A stretch of DNA of 64,000 nucleotides from assembly GCF_007641255.1 (NCBI RefSeq), contig NZ_CP036259.1:2356001-2420000 (forward strand). Direction: 5' to 3'. This DNA comes from Sporomusa termitida. GTDB taxonomy: Bacteria > Bacillota > Negativicutes > Sporomusales > Sporomusaceae. Every line of letters begins with the position of its first letter. The first letter of the stretch is position 1. The notes under the pieces are model-generated. The model was not told the origin of the DNA. It saw nothing but the letters and a program-made list of their open reading frames with translations, and made no database searches. The translations under genes were made by a program, and so were the position numbers. Positions 26,601 through 36,774 of the stretch are shown one piece after another.

Positions 26601-26647
26601 TAGAGATATTAAAACAGGTTTTCCGGAGAAAGCCTGTTTTAATATAT

Positions 26648-26734
26648 AGGAGGTTCTTCGCTATCGCTCAGAACTAAGCGATTCGCACAAGTTTCCGCGT
26701 CGCTATTGCTCCTAAAAACTTGGCACTCTGCTTT
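26648..26734. repeat. tRNA-spacer repeat, family 4, copy 2
   Basis: Second copy of the spacer element of 26287-26371, lying between tRNA-Asn and tRNA-Met/Ile2. Just beside it, 26608-26645 is a palindrome (AAAACAGG...CCTGTTTT). Confidence 0.8.
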
Positions 26735-26810
26735 TGGCTCCTCGAGTAGGACTCGAACCTACGACCGATCGGTTAACAGCCGATTGCTCTACCAACTGAG
26801 CTATCGAGGA
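26735..26810 (-). tRNA. tRNA-Asn (GTT)
   Basis: 76 bases with encoded CCA. Starts TCCTCGATAGCTCAGTTGG; anticodon stem ATCGG/CCGAT around CTGTTAA, anticodon GTT. It is 60 bases after rpoD, first of the tRNA group. Confidence 0.97.
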
Positions 26811-26870
26811 ATATCGCCAACGTTGACTATTATAAAGCAATGTCCAGGTTACGTCAAGTAATATTTAGTT

Positions 26871-27977
26871 TTACTCCAGAAAATCCTTTAACTTTTTACT
26901 ACGGCTGGGATGGCGAAGTTTTCTGAGCGCTTTGGCTTCAATCTGACGGATACGTTCGCGGGTAACACCAAAATATTGTCCCACTTCTTCCAGCGTCCGG
27001 GCCCGGCCGTCATCTAAACCAAAACGCAGGCGCAATACCTTTTCTTCGCGCGGTGTCAGTGTTTCCAGGACTTCTTCCAACTGTTCCTTAAGCAGCATAA
27101 AAGAAGCAGCTTCGGCCGGAGCCGGTGCATCCTGGTCTTCGATAAAATCTCCCAGGTGAGAGTCTTCTTCTTCACCGATGGGCGTCTCCAAAGATACAGG
27201 TTCCTGGGCTATTTTCATGATCTCCCGTACCCGTTCCACGCTGACATCCATAGCTTTTGCAACCTCTTCCGGTGATGGCTCCCGGCCTAATTCCTGGAGA
27301 AGCTGCCGTGATACCCGGATGAGTTTATTAATGGTTTCAACCATGTGAACAGGAATCCGAATCGTTCGGGCCTGGTCAGCAATTGCCCGGGTTATTGCTT
27401 GCCGAATCCACCAGGTAGCATAGGTACTGAACTTATACCCCTTGTTATAATCAAATTTCTCCACTGCTTTGATTAAGCCAAGATTACCTTCCTGAATCAG
27501 ATCCAAAAACAGCATACCACGCCCAACATAACGTTTGGCAATACTGACTACCAGCCTTAAGTTTGCCTCAGCCAGACGGCGTTTAGCCTCCTCATCCCCT
27601 TGCTCCATACGTTTGGCCAGTTTAATCTCCTCGTCAGCAGTTAAAAGTGGTACCCGGCCTATCTCTTTAAGGTACATGCGCACAGGGTCATCAATACTAA
27701 TGCCTTCAGGAATGGTGAGATCTATATCTACTTCTTCGGCCGTCGATTCAATCTCAGACAGGTCTGGGCCTTCAATCAGTTCAACATCCGGAACTTCGTC
27801 AACAATCTCAATGCCTTTATTACTAAAAATTTCATACATATCATCAATTTCATCAGGGCTCATATCTTCAGTCTGCATGGTATCCATAATTTCAGAATAC
27901 GTGAGTACACCACGTTTTTTACCCTTGTGTAAAAGTTCATTGACTTGCTCACCTGAAGTACTTTTCTTATCGGCCAT
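26871..27977 (-). CDS. rpoD: RNA polymerase sigma factor RpoD (SigA)
   Basis: The housekeeping sigma factor, 368 residues. Region 1.2 ([16 protein letters not shown]), region 2 ([20 protein letters not shown], then [14 protein letters not shown]), region 3 and the region 4 helix-turn-helix ([20 protein letters not shown]) are all present, together with an acidic region 1.1. The ATG at 27977 follows GGGGGG; the extra residues up to 28019 lie over the ribosome site. It lies 56 bases after dnaG, as in the classical macromolecular-synthesis operon. Confidence 0.98.
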   Translation of the reverse strand: MADKKSTSGEQVNELLHKGKKRGVLTYSEIMDTMQTEDMSPDEIDDMYEIFSNKGIEIVDEVPDVELIEGPDLSEIESTAEEVDIDLTIPEGISIDDPVRMYLKEIGRVPLLTADEEIKLAKRMEQGDEEAKRRLAEANLRLVVSIAKRYVGRGMLFLDLIQEGNLGLIKAVEKFDYNKGYKFSTYATWWIRQAITRAIADQARTIRIPVHMVETINKLIRVSRQLLQELGREPSPEEVAKAMDVSVERVREIMKIAQEPVSLETPIGEEEDSHLGDFIEDQDAPAPAEAASFMLLKEQLEEVLETLTPREEKVLRLRFGLDDGRARTLEEVGQYFGVTRERIRQIEAKALRKLRHPSRSKKLKDFLE

Positions 27978-28033
27978 AGTTTTCCCCCCTTCCTCTGGCA
28001 GTTGACGGTAATAAAGCATACAGTACTTGACTA

Positions 28034-29845
28034 TTAGTGATGTAATTTGCTAATTTCATGTTTAATTCGCTGACTTTCCGCCAATTCCTGCAGAAAGCTA
28101 CTATCCCCCATGCGTTCTAATTCATCGGCCATTAGCCGGTGTTGTTCATACAGTGCGGTCAGATGTGCCAACCGGATGGTTTTAATACAGTCTTCAAGAA
28201 ATTTGACCACATCATCAAATTGTATATCCATTAACATAATATGTGAAAACTCAGTCTTTGCTTTTTCAGTTAGGGTATCTACACCGGCATGGATTGTCGC
28301 CTGTGTTATATTTTTTTCCATATTATACGCAGTAAATATAAATTTAATAATCTCTTGCTGGAGTATGCCTTGTATTTCTTGTGGTGAAATCTTAGACAGA
28401 ACATAAGGAATAAGCGTTAAATCATCGCACAACAGCCTGATAAGCTGTCGTTCCGCCTGCAGGGCGGCGGGAGGAATCTGCTTATACAAGAGGGCAATAT
28501 TTATAGTTTTCCCTTTTTTTACATTTTTATCCTTTTTGAGTTGAACGATATACTTTGTTATCTCGCTGCGTAAAGCATTTTCATCAACTGAGAGTATCTG
28601 AGATAAACGGGTAATATGAGCGTTTACCTCAACTGAGTTATCGGCTTCCGCCAAAACAGGCACTAATTTACCGACAACAGCAATTTTTCCTTGTACTGTA
28701 GAATAATCACCCGATTTCAAAGCCCGGTCGAGTTGGTAATCCAATAGCGGTTGCGCCGAAGTAAGCAGATTATTAAAAGCAGCGGCGCCATGTTTCCTGA
28801 TAAATTCATCAGGATCTTTACCATCAGGTACGGACACAATTTTAATGGCTGCTCCCAGGGCCTTAACCGTTTCCAGGGCACGAACGGTAGCATTTTGCCC
28901 GGCCGCATCACTGTCATAAGAAAACAACAGCTCGGCGTTAAGTTTAATAAGATTTCTGGCTTGTTCAGATGTGAAAGCGGTGCCCAAGGATGCTACTACA
29001 TTTTTAATCCCCTGACTGTAAAGGGTGATAACATCCATATAGCCTTCGACAATAATAACCTGGCCGGAGTCACGGATATGCTTATAGGCGTGCTCAAAGC
29101 CAAATAAGACCTGCCGCTTGTTAAAAATTTCCGTCTCGGGTGAGTTGAGGTACTTGGGCTGACTATCGTCCAGAACCCTGCCCCCAAAACCAACGATACG
29201 CCCCCGCACATCAGTTATCGGAAACATGATCCGACTGCGAAACCGGTCATATACCCCATCGCCGGAAGTGCGGGCCGCCGATAAGCCTGCTTTCAGTAAT
29301 ATAGTAAGGGGTATACCACGTTCACAGAAGGTTAATGACAGTCTATCCCATGCCGGCGGAGCAAACCCCAGTTTAAAGAAATCAATCATTGCGGCCGTTA
29401 TACCCCGGTTAGTTAAATATTCACGGGCTGCTTTGCCATAATTAGTTTTCGTCAGGCAGGCATGAAAAAAATCTCTGGCCAGCTCGTTGACCTGATATAT
29501 TTTCGCAAGCTCCTGGTCACGGGCTTGCTCACGTGGCGATTTCTCTTTTTCCGGCAAAGGAATATTCATTTTTCCCGCCAGTAATCTTACGGCTTCGATA
29601 AAGGTAATATTCTCAACCTTCATTAAAAAATTGAAAACATTGCCTCCGGTCTGACAGCCAAAACAATAGAAAAAACCTTTATCAGGAGTAACTGAAAAAG
29701 ATGGCGTCTTCTCGTGATGGAAGGGGCAGCAGCCCCAATAATTTTTCCCCTTCTTTTTTAGTGATACATAATCGGACACCACGCCGATAATATCACTCTC
29801 TGACCGCAATCTGTCGAGAAAATCATCGAAAACTGCATCTTTCAT
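28034..29845 (-). CDS. dnaG: DNA primase
   Basis: Makes RNA primers for replication. The 603-residue protein has the CHC2 zinc finger ([13 protein letters not shown] then FYCFGC), the RNA-polymerase basic region ([20 protein letters not shown]), the Toprim block [12 protein letters not shown] and a C-terminal helicase-binding region. The ATG at 29845 follows AAGGTGA. Followed by rpoD. Confidence 0.97.
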   Translation of the reverse strand: MKDAVFDDFLDRLRSESDIIGVVSDYVSLKKKGKNYWGCCPFHHEKTPSFSVTPDKGFFYCFGCQTGGNVFNFLMKVENITFIEAVRLLAGKMNIPLPEKEKSPREQARDQELAKIYQVNELARDFFHACLTKTNYGKAAREYLTNRGITAAMIDFFKLGFAPPAWDRLSLTFCERGIPLTILLKAGLSAARTSGDGVYDRFRSRIMFPITDVRGRIVGFGGRVLDDSQPKYLNSPETEIFNKRQVLFGFEHAYKHIRDSGQVIIVEGYMDVITLYSQGIKNVVASLGTAFTSEQARNLIKLNAELLFSYDSDAAGQNATVRALETVKALGAAIKIVSVPDGKDPDEFIRKHGAAAFNNLLTSAQPLLDYQLDRALKSGDYSTVQGKIAVVGKLVPVLAEADNSVEVNAHITRLSQILSVDENALRSEITKYIVQLKKDKNVKKGKTINIALLYKQIPPAALQAERQLIRLLCDDLTLIPYVLSKISPQEIQGILQQEIIKFIFTAYNMEKNITQATIHAGVDTLTEKAKTEFSHIMLMDIQFDDVVKFLEDCIKTIRLAHLTALYEQHRLMADELERMGDSSFLQELAESQRIKHEISKLHH

Positions 29846-29911
29846 AAAATTCACCTTATCCTGGCAATGGCAATTCCCTGCGTTTGTTTTTGTGGGTCTG
29901 GAAATATGCAA

Positions 29912-30212
29912 ATAGTTCCAAGCTTTGACTTTATTCTACATTAAGACAAATATTCCTGCCAGAAGGATTGCAAGTCATAAAAGTTGTTTACAAAGCCTTT
30001 CTTATCATCTTTTAATTTAATAATTATTATTCAATATAAATGACAAAATTCCTCTTTTAGATCTTGACAAGGGAGAACATTTTTGCTCATTAGAAAAACT
30101 TGGCTTGTATCAAGTCCTTAGGACGCCGACAGAAGCCGCCTGTGCCCTCTAGGGTAAAGATTTTTCTTATCCCTTAGATTAAGTATTGAATTGTATAAAT
30201 TCTGATGGGGAG
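29912..30212. other. Gene-less spacer between dgt and dnaG
   Basis: A roughly 300-base AT-rich spacer. It contains a family 2 repeat (30091-30178), also listed. The AT-rich part near 29990-30060 may hold the dnaG promoter, but I could not choose a convincing -35/-10 pair. No reading frame is credible. Confidence 0.6.
30091..30178. repeat. Palindromic repeat, family 2
   Basis: Begins TAGAAAAACTTGGCTTGTAT, continues CAAGTCC, GACAGAAGCCGCCTGTGCCC and ends TTTTTCTTATCCCTTA. The reverse complement of 52813-52895 has the same segments in the same order. Confidence 0.78.
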
Positions 30213-30242
30213 CAAAAAAACAGAGCTTTCGTTTAAGCTCTG
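30213..30242 (-). terminator. Terminator of dgt
   Basis: CAGAGCTT/AAGCTCTG hairpin followed by seven T on the minus strand. Confidence 0.9.
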
Positions 30243-30246
30243 CAAA

Positions 30247-31245
30247 CTATCTCGATAGCCCCCAGGTCGCGGGAATGAATAATTTCTCAAATTGTTTAAT
30301 GGCATACAAATCGGTTAGACCGGCAATATAATCCACTACAACCGTTTGCAGGCCCCACTGTTCTTCACGTTCCAAAAATTCCTGAGGCAGGCTGCCAGGG
30401 TTGTTGATATAGTAGTCAAATAGCTTACTGACAATGTATTTGGCTTTTTTCCGGTCAGGTTCAAGTTCATCGGAGTGGTAGATTTTTTTAAACATAAACT
30501 CCCTAAACTCATGCATGGCCGCCTGGACCCGCGGGGATATAATTATTTCGTTCCTGCCTTCAGACGCGGTAATAATATCTGATACCATCACTGTTATCAT
30601 ATGGGAAGGATTTGTACCCAGCACTTTACTGACTGATAATGGCAGATGTTCCGGTTTTAGCATACCGGCGCGGATACCATCATCATAGTCGTGGCACAGA
30701 TAGGCAATACGATCGCCGCTGCGCACGATTTTTCCCTCCAGTGTAAACGGGGTATTATTGCCGGTATGATTTAAAATACCGTCTTTTACCTCAGCAGTCA
30801 GGTTGAGTCCCTGGCCGCCCCGTTCGAGATATTCTACGACCCGCAGGCTTTGTTCATTATGATTATAATGACCGATAAGATCCCGTAATGCGTACTCGCC
30901 GGCATGGCCGAACGGAGTATGGCCTACATCATGGCCTACCGCAATTGCCTCGGTTAGATCTTCATTCAGCATCAAACCGCGGGCGATTGTCCGGGAGATC
31001 TGGGCGACTTCCAAGCTGTGGGTCATGCGCATGCGATAATGGTCGCCGGGAGATATGTATACCTGGGTTTTATGTTTAAGACGCCGAAAGGACTTGCTGT
31101 GTATGATCCGGTCACGGTCACGCTGAAAAGAGGTACGGAAGTCGCACATTTCTTCTTCCCTGTCCCGTATGGCATTATGACTTTTGGCAGCATATTTTGA
31201 CAGAATTTTAAACTCCTGCTCTTCGATACGTTCACGTACGTTCAT
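30247..31245 (-). CDS. dgt: Deoxyguanosinetriphosphate triphosphohydrolase-like protein
   Basis: An HD-domain enzyme expected to cut dNTPs to nucleoside and triphosphate. The 332-residue protein carries RRLKHKTQV, HSLEVAQISRTIAR and GHDVGHTPFGHAGE, with HD-site histidines and aspartate in place, and NHTGNNTPFTLEG. The ATG at 31245 follows AAGGGG. It lies between the PPDK regulator and dnaG, a position filled by dgt in many clostridia. Confidence 0.93.
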   Translation of the reverse strand: MNVRERIEEQEFKILSKYAAKSHNAIRDREEEMCDFRTSFQRDRDRIIHSKSFRRLKHKTQVYISPGDHYRMRMTHSLEVAQISRTIARGLMLNEDLTEAIAVGHDVGHTPFGHAGEYALRDLIGHYNHNEQSLRVVEYLERGGQGLNLTAEVKDGILNHTGNNTPFTLEGKIVRSGDRIAYLCHDYDDGIRAGMLKPEHLPLSVSKVLGTNPSHMITVMVSDIITASEGRNEIIISPRVQAAMHEFREFMFKKIYHSDELEPDRKKAKYIVSKLFDYYINNPGSLPQEFLEREEQWGLQTVVVDYIAGLTDLYAIKQFEKLFIPATWGLSR

Positions 31246-31418
31246 ACCGGCAAGCCCCCTTCCTTATAATACTAGTATTATAACATTATTCCCCTTTATT
31301 TGGTAGCTAACCGGCCTTAGTGACTGACATTCAGGCCAAACGGCGGATTGCTGCATATTTTGCCAGAGACATTTTCTTATATAGTTTGCTATAATAATGT
31401 AAGAAAGGAGTGAATCAA

Positions 31419-31904
31419 ATGAAGGTTAATAAAATATTGATCATATTATCCACTCTTTTAGTGTTTATTCTGTCTACAGGTATTGCTTCAGCTGCCAAAC
31501 CTGTTATCACTGCTGATCATACATACTTTGATATCAAGTCAGGCCAATATATTTTAAATGGCAATGTTTATATCAAAGTAAGAAACCGGATTATTACCGC
31601 CAGCCACGCCAGAGTAAACCCAGCCACGCTTGAAGTCTGGGGCACAGGCGGCATAACGGTACAGCAGCGGGATATCCACTTTACCGGTGACAGTGTTTAC
31701 GTCTATGGTTCCAGGTCTCAGGCCAAAATTGACGGTGGGGTAAACCTGTCCCGGTCAGGCCTCATCATTAGTGCTGATAAGGCCGATTTTAACTGGCGCT
31801 CCAAAGTCGCTGTTTTTGACGGCAATGTTCGGGTCACTCAAGGCAACCGCAAGTGGACCGCCGATTCTGTAAGCTATAATGTTGATACAGATAGTTTTTT
31901 ATAA
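31419..31904 (+). CDS. Exported OstA/LptA-like protein
   Basis: A 161-residue protein with a signal peptide (NKILIILSTLLVFILSTGIA, cleavage near ASA). The mature part is a single beta-rich OstA/LptA domain with repeating strand units (YFDIKSGQYILNGNVYI, ARVNPATLEVWGTGG, ADFNWRSKVAVFDGNV). LptA bridges lipopolysaccharide across the periplasm. The ATG at 31419 has AAAGGAG 8 bases upstream; TATAAT at 31391-31396 suggests a nearby promoter. It points to an outer membrane, but no other lpt gene is present here. Confidence 0.85.
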   Translation: MKVNKILIILSTLLVFILSTGIASAAKPVITADHTYFDIKSGQYILNGNVYIKVRNRIITASHARVNPATLEVWGTGGITVQQRDIHFTGDSVYVYGSRSQAKIDGGVNLSRSGLIISADKADFNWRSKVAVFDGNVRVTQGNRKWTADSVSYNVDTDSFL

Positions 31905-31908
31905 TAAA

Positions 31909-31952
31909 CAGCCCTGGCATGAACCAAAGCGTTGCCAGGACTGTTTTTTTAT
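31909..31952. terminator. Convergent terminator
   Basis: ACAGCCCTGGCA pairs with TGCCAGGACTGT, followed by seven T on the plus strand; A-rich flank gives some function on the minus strand too. It separates the convergent OstA-like and PPDK regulator genes. Confidence 0.85.
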
Positions 31953-32764
31953 TTACACTTTGCCAGTTTGTTTTTTTGCACTATTTCCAATATCCGGTTA
32001 GCCGTCTCTTCAATCGCCTTGTTTGACACATCAATGACCGGACAATCGAGCCGGCGCATAATCGAACGGGCATAATCAAGTTCTTCATGGATCCGCCCAA
32101 TATTGGCATAGCTGGCATTAGGCGCCAGCCCCATGGTTTTCAGGCGTTCACTGCGAATTTCATTAAGCTTAAATTTATCGATAATCAGCCCGACAATGTG
32201 ATGTGGCGGCACCTGGAAAAGCTCTTGCGGCAAAGGCGCCTCCGGCACCAGCGGAACATTCGCAACTTTAACCTTCTTATGGGCTAAATACATACTAAGC
32301 GGGGTTTTCGAAGTGCGCGATACACCGATAATGACAATATCGGCTTTTAAAAGACCCAAAGGATTTTTGCCATCATCATATTTGACGGCAAATTCAACAG
32401 CTTCTACCCGCTTAAAATATTCCTGATCCAGTTTATGGATTAAGCCAGGTTTAAGGCGCGGATTCATGCCGGTAACTGTTTGCACGGCATGAATCATGGG
32501 ACCCATGATATCAATTGTAGGGATATTATGGGCCTGTGCCTGTTCCAGCAATGCATCACGCAAATCAGAAGAAACCAAAGTGTGGCAGATAACGCAGTTA
32601 TGGTTTTCCGCTTCCCGCACGGTTTCGGTGATCTGTTCCACCGAGGTGATATACGGGACTCTAATAATATCAAAATCCCCGCTATTAAACTGGCTGGCCG
32701 TAGCCCGGGCCACCATCTCGGCCGTTTCGCCGAGAGAATCTGACAATGCATAGATAACCGGCAA
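31949..32764 (-). CDS. Pyruvate, phosphate dikinase regulatory protein
   Basis: A bifunctional serine/threonine kinase and phosphorylase that switches PPDK (or PEP synthase) off and on. The 271-residue protein begins VIYALSDSLGETAE, and has the P-loop-like IGVSRTSKTPLSMYLA, all typical of DUF299. It follows ccpN by 5 bases; in Bacillus the homologue yqfL also follows ccpN, linking both to gluconeogenic control. Confidence 0.95.
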   Translation of the reverse strand: MPVIYALSDSLGETAEMVARATASQFNSGDFDIIRVPYITSVEQITETVREAENHNCVICHTLVSSDLRDALLEQAQAHNIPTIDIMGPMIHAVQTVTGMNPRLKPGLIHKLDQEYFKRVEAVEFAVKYDDGKNPLGLLKADIVIIGVSRTSKTPLSMYLAHKKVKVANVPLVPEAPLPQELFQVPPHHIVGLIIDKFKLNEIRSERLKTMGLAPNASYANIGRIHEELDYARSIMRRLDCPVIDVSNKAIEETANRILEIVQKNKLAKCK

Positions 32765-32769
32765 GTTAG

Positions 32770-33414
32770 CTATAATAGTTCCCCTCCTCTTCCCTCGCCA
32801 AGCTCAACAAATAACCTGGCAATATTAGTTTTCGTAAGCCGCCCGATGACTTCATAGGTTTTTCCCTGACTGCTTAATGAAACAACCGGCAGACTGTCCA
32901 CTTCATTATCGATGATTTTCTTGGCAGCTGTTAAAACAGATTCATCCGGCGATGTTACAATAATTTTTGGCATTGGCGTCATCAACACCTTGACCGGCAG
33001 CTTATGAAGGTCACTTCCCCCCATAGCTACCTTTAGCACATCTTTGCGGGATACTACACCGGCTAAAATCCCCCCTGATTCCACGACAAACACCGAACCA
33101 ACATCTTCAAGAAACATAGTAACAACAGCATCATAGGCACTGGTGCCTGCAGTCACAACAACAGGTACTGACTGTACATCCTGCACCTTTAGCCGGCTCA
33201 CTTGTTCGGTAAGCAGGTTACTGGCAGTTTTACCGGTATAAAAGTAGCCTACTTTAGGACGGGCATCAACCATACCTGACATTACCAGGATAGCTAAATC
33301 AGGCCTGAGGGCCGCACGGGTTACATTAAGACGTTCGGCGATCTGTTCACCGGTAATAGGCCCCAGAGTCCTGACCATCTCAGCAATTTTCTCTTGTCGC
33401 GGCGATAATCCCAA
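32770..33414 (-). CDS. ccpN: CcpN-type repressor with HTH and CBS domains
   Basis: A 214-residue transcription factor. An N-terminal helix-turn-helix (LGPITGEQIAERLNVTRAAL) is followed by two CBS domains that in CcpN sense ATP/ADP. In Bacillus it represses gluconeogenic genes under glycolytic growth. The start is a TTG at 33414 with GAGGGGGGG upstream. It lies between glyS and the PPDK regulator. Confidence 0.9.
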   Translation of the reverse strand: MGLSPRQEKIAEMVRTLGPITGEQIAERLNVTRAALRPDLAILVMSGMVDARPKVGYFYTGKTASNLLTEQVSRLKVQDVQSVPVVVTAGTSAYDAVVTMFLEDVGSVFVVESGGILAGVVSRKDVLKVAMGGSDLHKLPVKVLMTPMPKIIVTSPDESVLTAAKKIIDNEVDSLPVVSLSSQGKTYEVIGRLTKTNIARLFVELGEGRGGELL

Positions 33415-33449
33415 TAACAGCCCCCCCTCTTATTTCAGCATCATATACA

Positions 33450-35513
33450 TTAAACAACAATAATTTTTGCTATATCGGCAGTATGGCCCGCCAGACCGGC
33501 TATCGCTTGGAGTAAGGCCAGGCGGTTATTTTTTACAGCCTCATCTTCAACCATTACCATAACTGCACTAAAAAAGCCATCAATGGGTGCAGCCAAAGCC
33601 GCAAGCCGGTTAAGGATACCCGGGTAATTTTTTTCTTGTTCATACTGCCTGATTTCATTATACGCTTCTACATAGGCTTTATACAAAACATGCTCAGCCT
33701 CGGTCGTAAACAAGCCGGGATCCACAGTCTGAGAACCGGCATTTTTTGCTAAATTACCTACCCGTACCAGCGCCTGAACAGCTTTTTGCATTGCCCTGGT
33801 CTCACCTGCTGCCGCCATTGCCTTAGCCCGCAGCCAGGTATCGTAAATATCATCAATCCCGGCCGCCAGTACAGCATCAATCAAATCATATCTCAACCCA
33901 TCATCGGCCAGAATGTTTTTAATTCGCAGCCGGAAAAATTCCAGCAAGTCTGCCAACAGTTTTGTTCTGCGTTCACTGCCGGTAATCCCCAGCAGGTTCA
34001 TGGCTGTTTCCGTTATCGCCGCCAAAGATATATGAACCTTGGCATCTATAAAAATATTTACGATACCAAGTGCCTGCCGCCGTAACGCATATGGATCCTG
34101 CGAGCCTGTCGGCACAAGCCCCCGGCTAAAAGTGGCCACAATATTATCAACCTTGTCGGCGATACTGATTAACCGGCCGGCGGTTGTCTGTGGCAACTGG
34201 TCGCCGGCGAACCGCGGCAGATAATGCTCAAATACGGCGGCGGCCACAGCTTGTGATTCACCGCTGCGCAGCGCGTATTCCCGGCCCATGACTCCCTGTA
34301 ACTCGGTAAATTCATTGACCATGCCTGTCACTAAATCGGCTTTGGCTAAATGGGCACTGCGGTTTACAATCATAAGCTCGCTTGGGCTAATGGCGAGCAT
34401 ATGCCCGATTCCGGCAGCCAGCTGCTCTAAACGCAATACCTTATCATGAATTGTGCCCAAGCCATCCTGGAACACAATGGTCTTAAGCTTTTCCACCCGT
34501 TCGGCCAGAGGAACTTTTTGATCCTCTTCAAAAAAGAACCTGGCATCTGCCAGCCTGGCTTTAAGCACCCGCTCATTGCCGTGGCGAACAATATCAATAT
34601 GCTCAGGGCCGCCGTTTCTGACCGTAATAAACAGGGGCAGCAATTTGCCGTCTCTGCCGGTAACCGGAAAATAGCGCTGATGCTCACGCATCGGCGTAAT
34701 GATGGCTTCCGGCGGCAAACTGAGATATTGGTCCTCAAAATTGCCATATAGGGCTGTCGGATATTCTACAAGATAGACCACTTCCGCCAACAACTCTTCA
34801 TCAATCGTTGCTGCTCCGCCATGGCTTATGGCTAACTTTTCAATTTGCTCTTTAATAACACGCCGCCGCACGTCCTGATCAACCATAACAAAGTTCTCAC
34901 TGAGCCGGTTGGTGTATTCAGCAACTGAATTTATTGTTACCGTGGCCTCACCCAGAAAACGATGCCCCCGTGTAATCCGGCCGGCACGAACTCCCGGCAG
35001 TGTACAAGGAATAACCTCACTGCCAAGCAATGCCACTAGCCAGCGAATCGGGCGGACAAAACGCATGTCAAGCTCGCCCCAGCGCATGTTTTTGGGAAAG
35101 GACAGGCTGGTGACCAGATCAGTCAAAAGCCCTGGCAGGAGCTCTGTCACCGGCCGCCCTGTTTCCTGAACAATAGCATAAATATAACCATCCCTGACGA
35201 CAAGTTCCGCCGGATCAACCCCCTGCCCCCGGGCAAAACCTAATGCCGCCCTGGTCGGCGCCCCATTTTGGTCAAAAGCAATTTTAACGGCCGGACCTTT
35301 ATTCTCACTATTTTTATCGGTTTGACTGGCAGCAACTGCTTTAACAATAACAGCCAGCCGGCGGGGTGTACCAACAGCCCTGACTTCGGCGTGGCTTATC
35401 CTGAGGGCGGCCAGCTTTGCTATTGCCGTGTTTTCCAGCTGCACTAATGCCCCTGGCATAAATTTTGCAGGAATTTCTTCTGTTCCGATTTCTAACAATA
35501 AATCTTTGGTCAT
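33450..35513 (-). CDS. glyS: Glycyl-tRNA synthetase beta subunit
   Basis: The 687-residue tRNA-binding subunit of the alpha2beta2 enzyme. The start LLLEIGTEEIPAKFMPGAL, the FPKNMRWGE and FVRPIRWLVAL blocks, and AGDQLPQTTAG and DPYALRRQALGI are family features. It begins 3 bases after glyQ ends. Controlled by the glyQ T-box. Confidence 0.97.
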   Translation of the reverse strand: MTKDLLLEIGTEEIPAKFMPGALVQLENTAIAKLAALRISHAEVRAVGTPRRLAVIVKAVAASQTDKNSENKGPAVKIAFDQNGAPTRAALGFARGQGVDPAELVVRDGYIYAIVQETGRPVTELLPGLLTDLVTSLSFPKNMRWGELDMRFVRPIRWLVALLGSEVIPCTLPGVRAGRITRGHRFLGEATVTINSVAEYTNRLSENFVMVDQDVRRRVIKEQIEKLAISHGGAATIDEELLAEVVYLVEYPTALYGNFEDQYLSLPPEAIITPMREHQRYFPVTGRDGKLLPLFITVRNGGPEHIDIVRHGNERVLKARLADARFFFEEDQKVPLAERVEKLKTIVFQDGLGTIHDKVLRLEQLAAGIGHMLAISPSELMIVNRSAHLAKADLVTGMVNEFTELQGVMGREYALRSGESQAVAAAVFEHYLPRFAGDQLPQTTAGRLISIADKVDNIVATFSRGLVPTGSQDPYALRRQALGIVNIFIDAKVHISLAAITETAMNLLGITGSERRTKLLADLLEFFRLRIKNILADDGLRYDLIDAVLAAGIDDIYDTWLRAKAMAAAGETRAMQKAVQALVRVGNLAKNAGSQTVDPGLFTTEAEHVLYKAYVEAYNEIRQYEQEKNYPGILNRLAALAAPIDGFFSAVMVMVEDEAVKNNRLALLQAIAGLAGHTADIAKIIVV

Positions 35514-35516
35514 GGT

Positions 35517-36392
35517 TTACTTGCCTCCCTTCAGGAGCGGATAACCCAGCTTCTCACGCTGCTCCAGGTAACCTTGAGCACACAGTCTGGCCAGGTTCCG
35601 TACTCTGCCAATAAAGCCGGTCCGTTCACTAACGCTGATCGCGCCCCGGGCACCAAGCAGGTTAAAGCTGTGAGAACACTTTAACACATAATCATATGCC
35701 GGCAGCACATAGCCTAATTCAATCACCCGGATCGCTTCTTTTTCGTACAGATCAAATAATGTAAACAGTAAGCCAGTATCGGCGATTTCAAAATTATAAT
35801 AAGATTGTTCAACTTCATTGCGGTGAAAAATGTCACCATAAGAAATACCATTTATCCATTCAATATCAAATACATTTTCTCTTTCCTGGATATACATGGC
35901 CAGCCGTTCCAGGCCATAGGTAATTTCCACAGATACCGGTTTGACATCAATACTGCCCACCTGCTGGAAATAGGTAAATTGAGTAATCTCCATACCGTCC
36001 AGCCATACTTCCCAGCCTAAGCCCCAGGCGCCAAGGGTCGGGGATTCCCAATTATCCTCAACAAAGCGGATATCATGTTTGGCCGGATCAATTCCCAGCC
36101 CAGCCAAACTGGCCAGATATAATTCTTGAATATTGGCTGGGGACGGTTTCATAATCACTTGATATTGATGATGCTGAAACAGGCGGTTGGGATTATCACC
36201 ATATCGGCCGTCGGCCGGGCGGCGCGAAGGCTCAATATAAGCCACATTCCACGGTTCCGGTCCCAGGGCCCGTAAAAATGTAGCCGGATTCATTGTTCCT
36301 GCCCCTTTTTCCACATCATAAGGCTGCTGGATTATACAATTCTGTTGTGCCCAAAAATTTTGCAGTGTCAGGATTATCTCCTGGAATGTCAT
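35517..36392 (-). CDS. glyQ: Glycyl-tRNA synthetase alpha subunit
   Basis: Catalytic subunit of the bacterial-type heterotetrameric glycyl-tRNA synthetase, 291 residues. It contains [37 protein letters not shown] and the [18 protein letters not shown] region. The ATG at 36392 is preceded by AAGGAGG. A T-box leader precedes it. Confidence 0.98.
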   Translation of the reverse strand: MTFQEIILTLQNFWAQQNCIIQQPYDVEKGAGTMNPATFLRALGPEPWNVAYIEPSRRPADGRYGDNPNRLFQHHQYQVIMKPSPANIQELYLASLAGLGIDPAKHDIRFVEDNWESPTLGAWGLGWEVWLDGMEITQFTYFQQVGSIDVKPVSVEITYGLERLAMYIQERENVFDIEWINGISYGDIFHRNEVEQSYYNFEIADTGLLFTLFDLYEKEAIRVIELGYVLPAYDYVLKCSHSFNLLGARGAISVSERTGFIGRVRNLARLCAQGYLEQREKLGYPLLKGGK

Positions 36393-36414
36393 ATTGTTTG
36401 ACCTCCTTATTAAA

Positions 36415-36660
36415 AATAAAAACATCCCGCCACAGTAACTTATCTTCAAGTTACAGGGACGAGATGCTGTTCCCGCGGTTCCACCCTGATTGGCCGTTAT
36501 CAGCGGCCCGCCTTAATGTATTACAGGTTTTACTCTGCCGGGACTGATTCTGGGTGTAGTATCAGCCTCGCCATTTCCTCCTGCAGCTTGGGAAGGCCTT
36601 TCACCTTTTGATTACCAGGCTTACACTATCCCCGGCTCGCTGTGCTGAAGGTTACTTATT
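36415..36660 (-). promoter_or_regulatory. T-box leader of glyQS
   Basis: The minus strand shows AGGGTGGAACCGCGGGA (T-box, about 36471-36487), a terminator with ATCTCGTCCC and GGCGGGAT arms, and stem I signs AGCGAGCCGGGGATAGTG. A GGC at 36570-36572, in GAAATGGCGAGG, is a likely specifier and encodes glycine. Confidence 0.95.
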
Positions 36661-36774
36661 CCCGCATTGCCTTACTTAATCGATTTACAAGATATAACAG
36701 TGCTATTAGCTATAGTATCCAATGTTCAAAATTTTATCATGGAAACACAGGAAAATCAAGAGGCTCCCTTGTAT

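Noticed and set aside
26287-26734. CRISPR-like array
   Set aside because: There are only two copies, about 85 bases long and 360 bases apart, separated by tRNA genes, which does not fit CRISPR repeats and spacers.
30888-31200. Plus-strand frames over dgt
   Set aside because: They are opposite the conserved HD motifs of dgt and show no ribosome site or domain.
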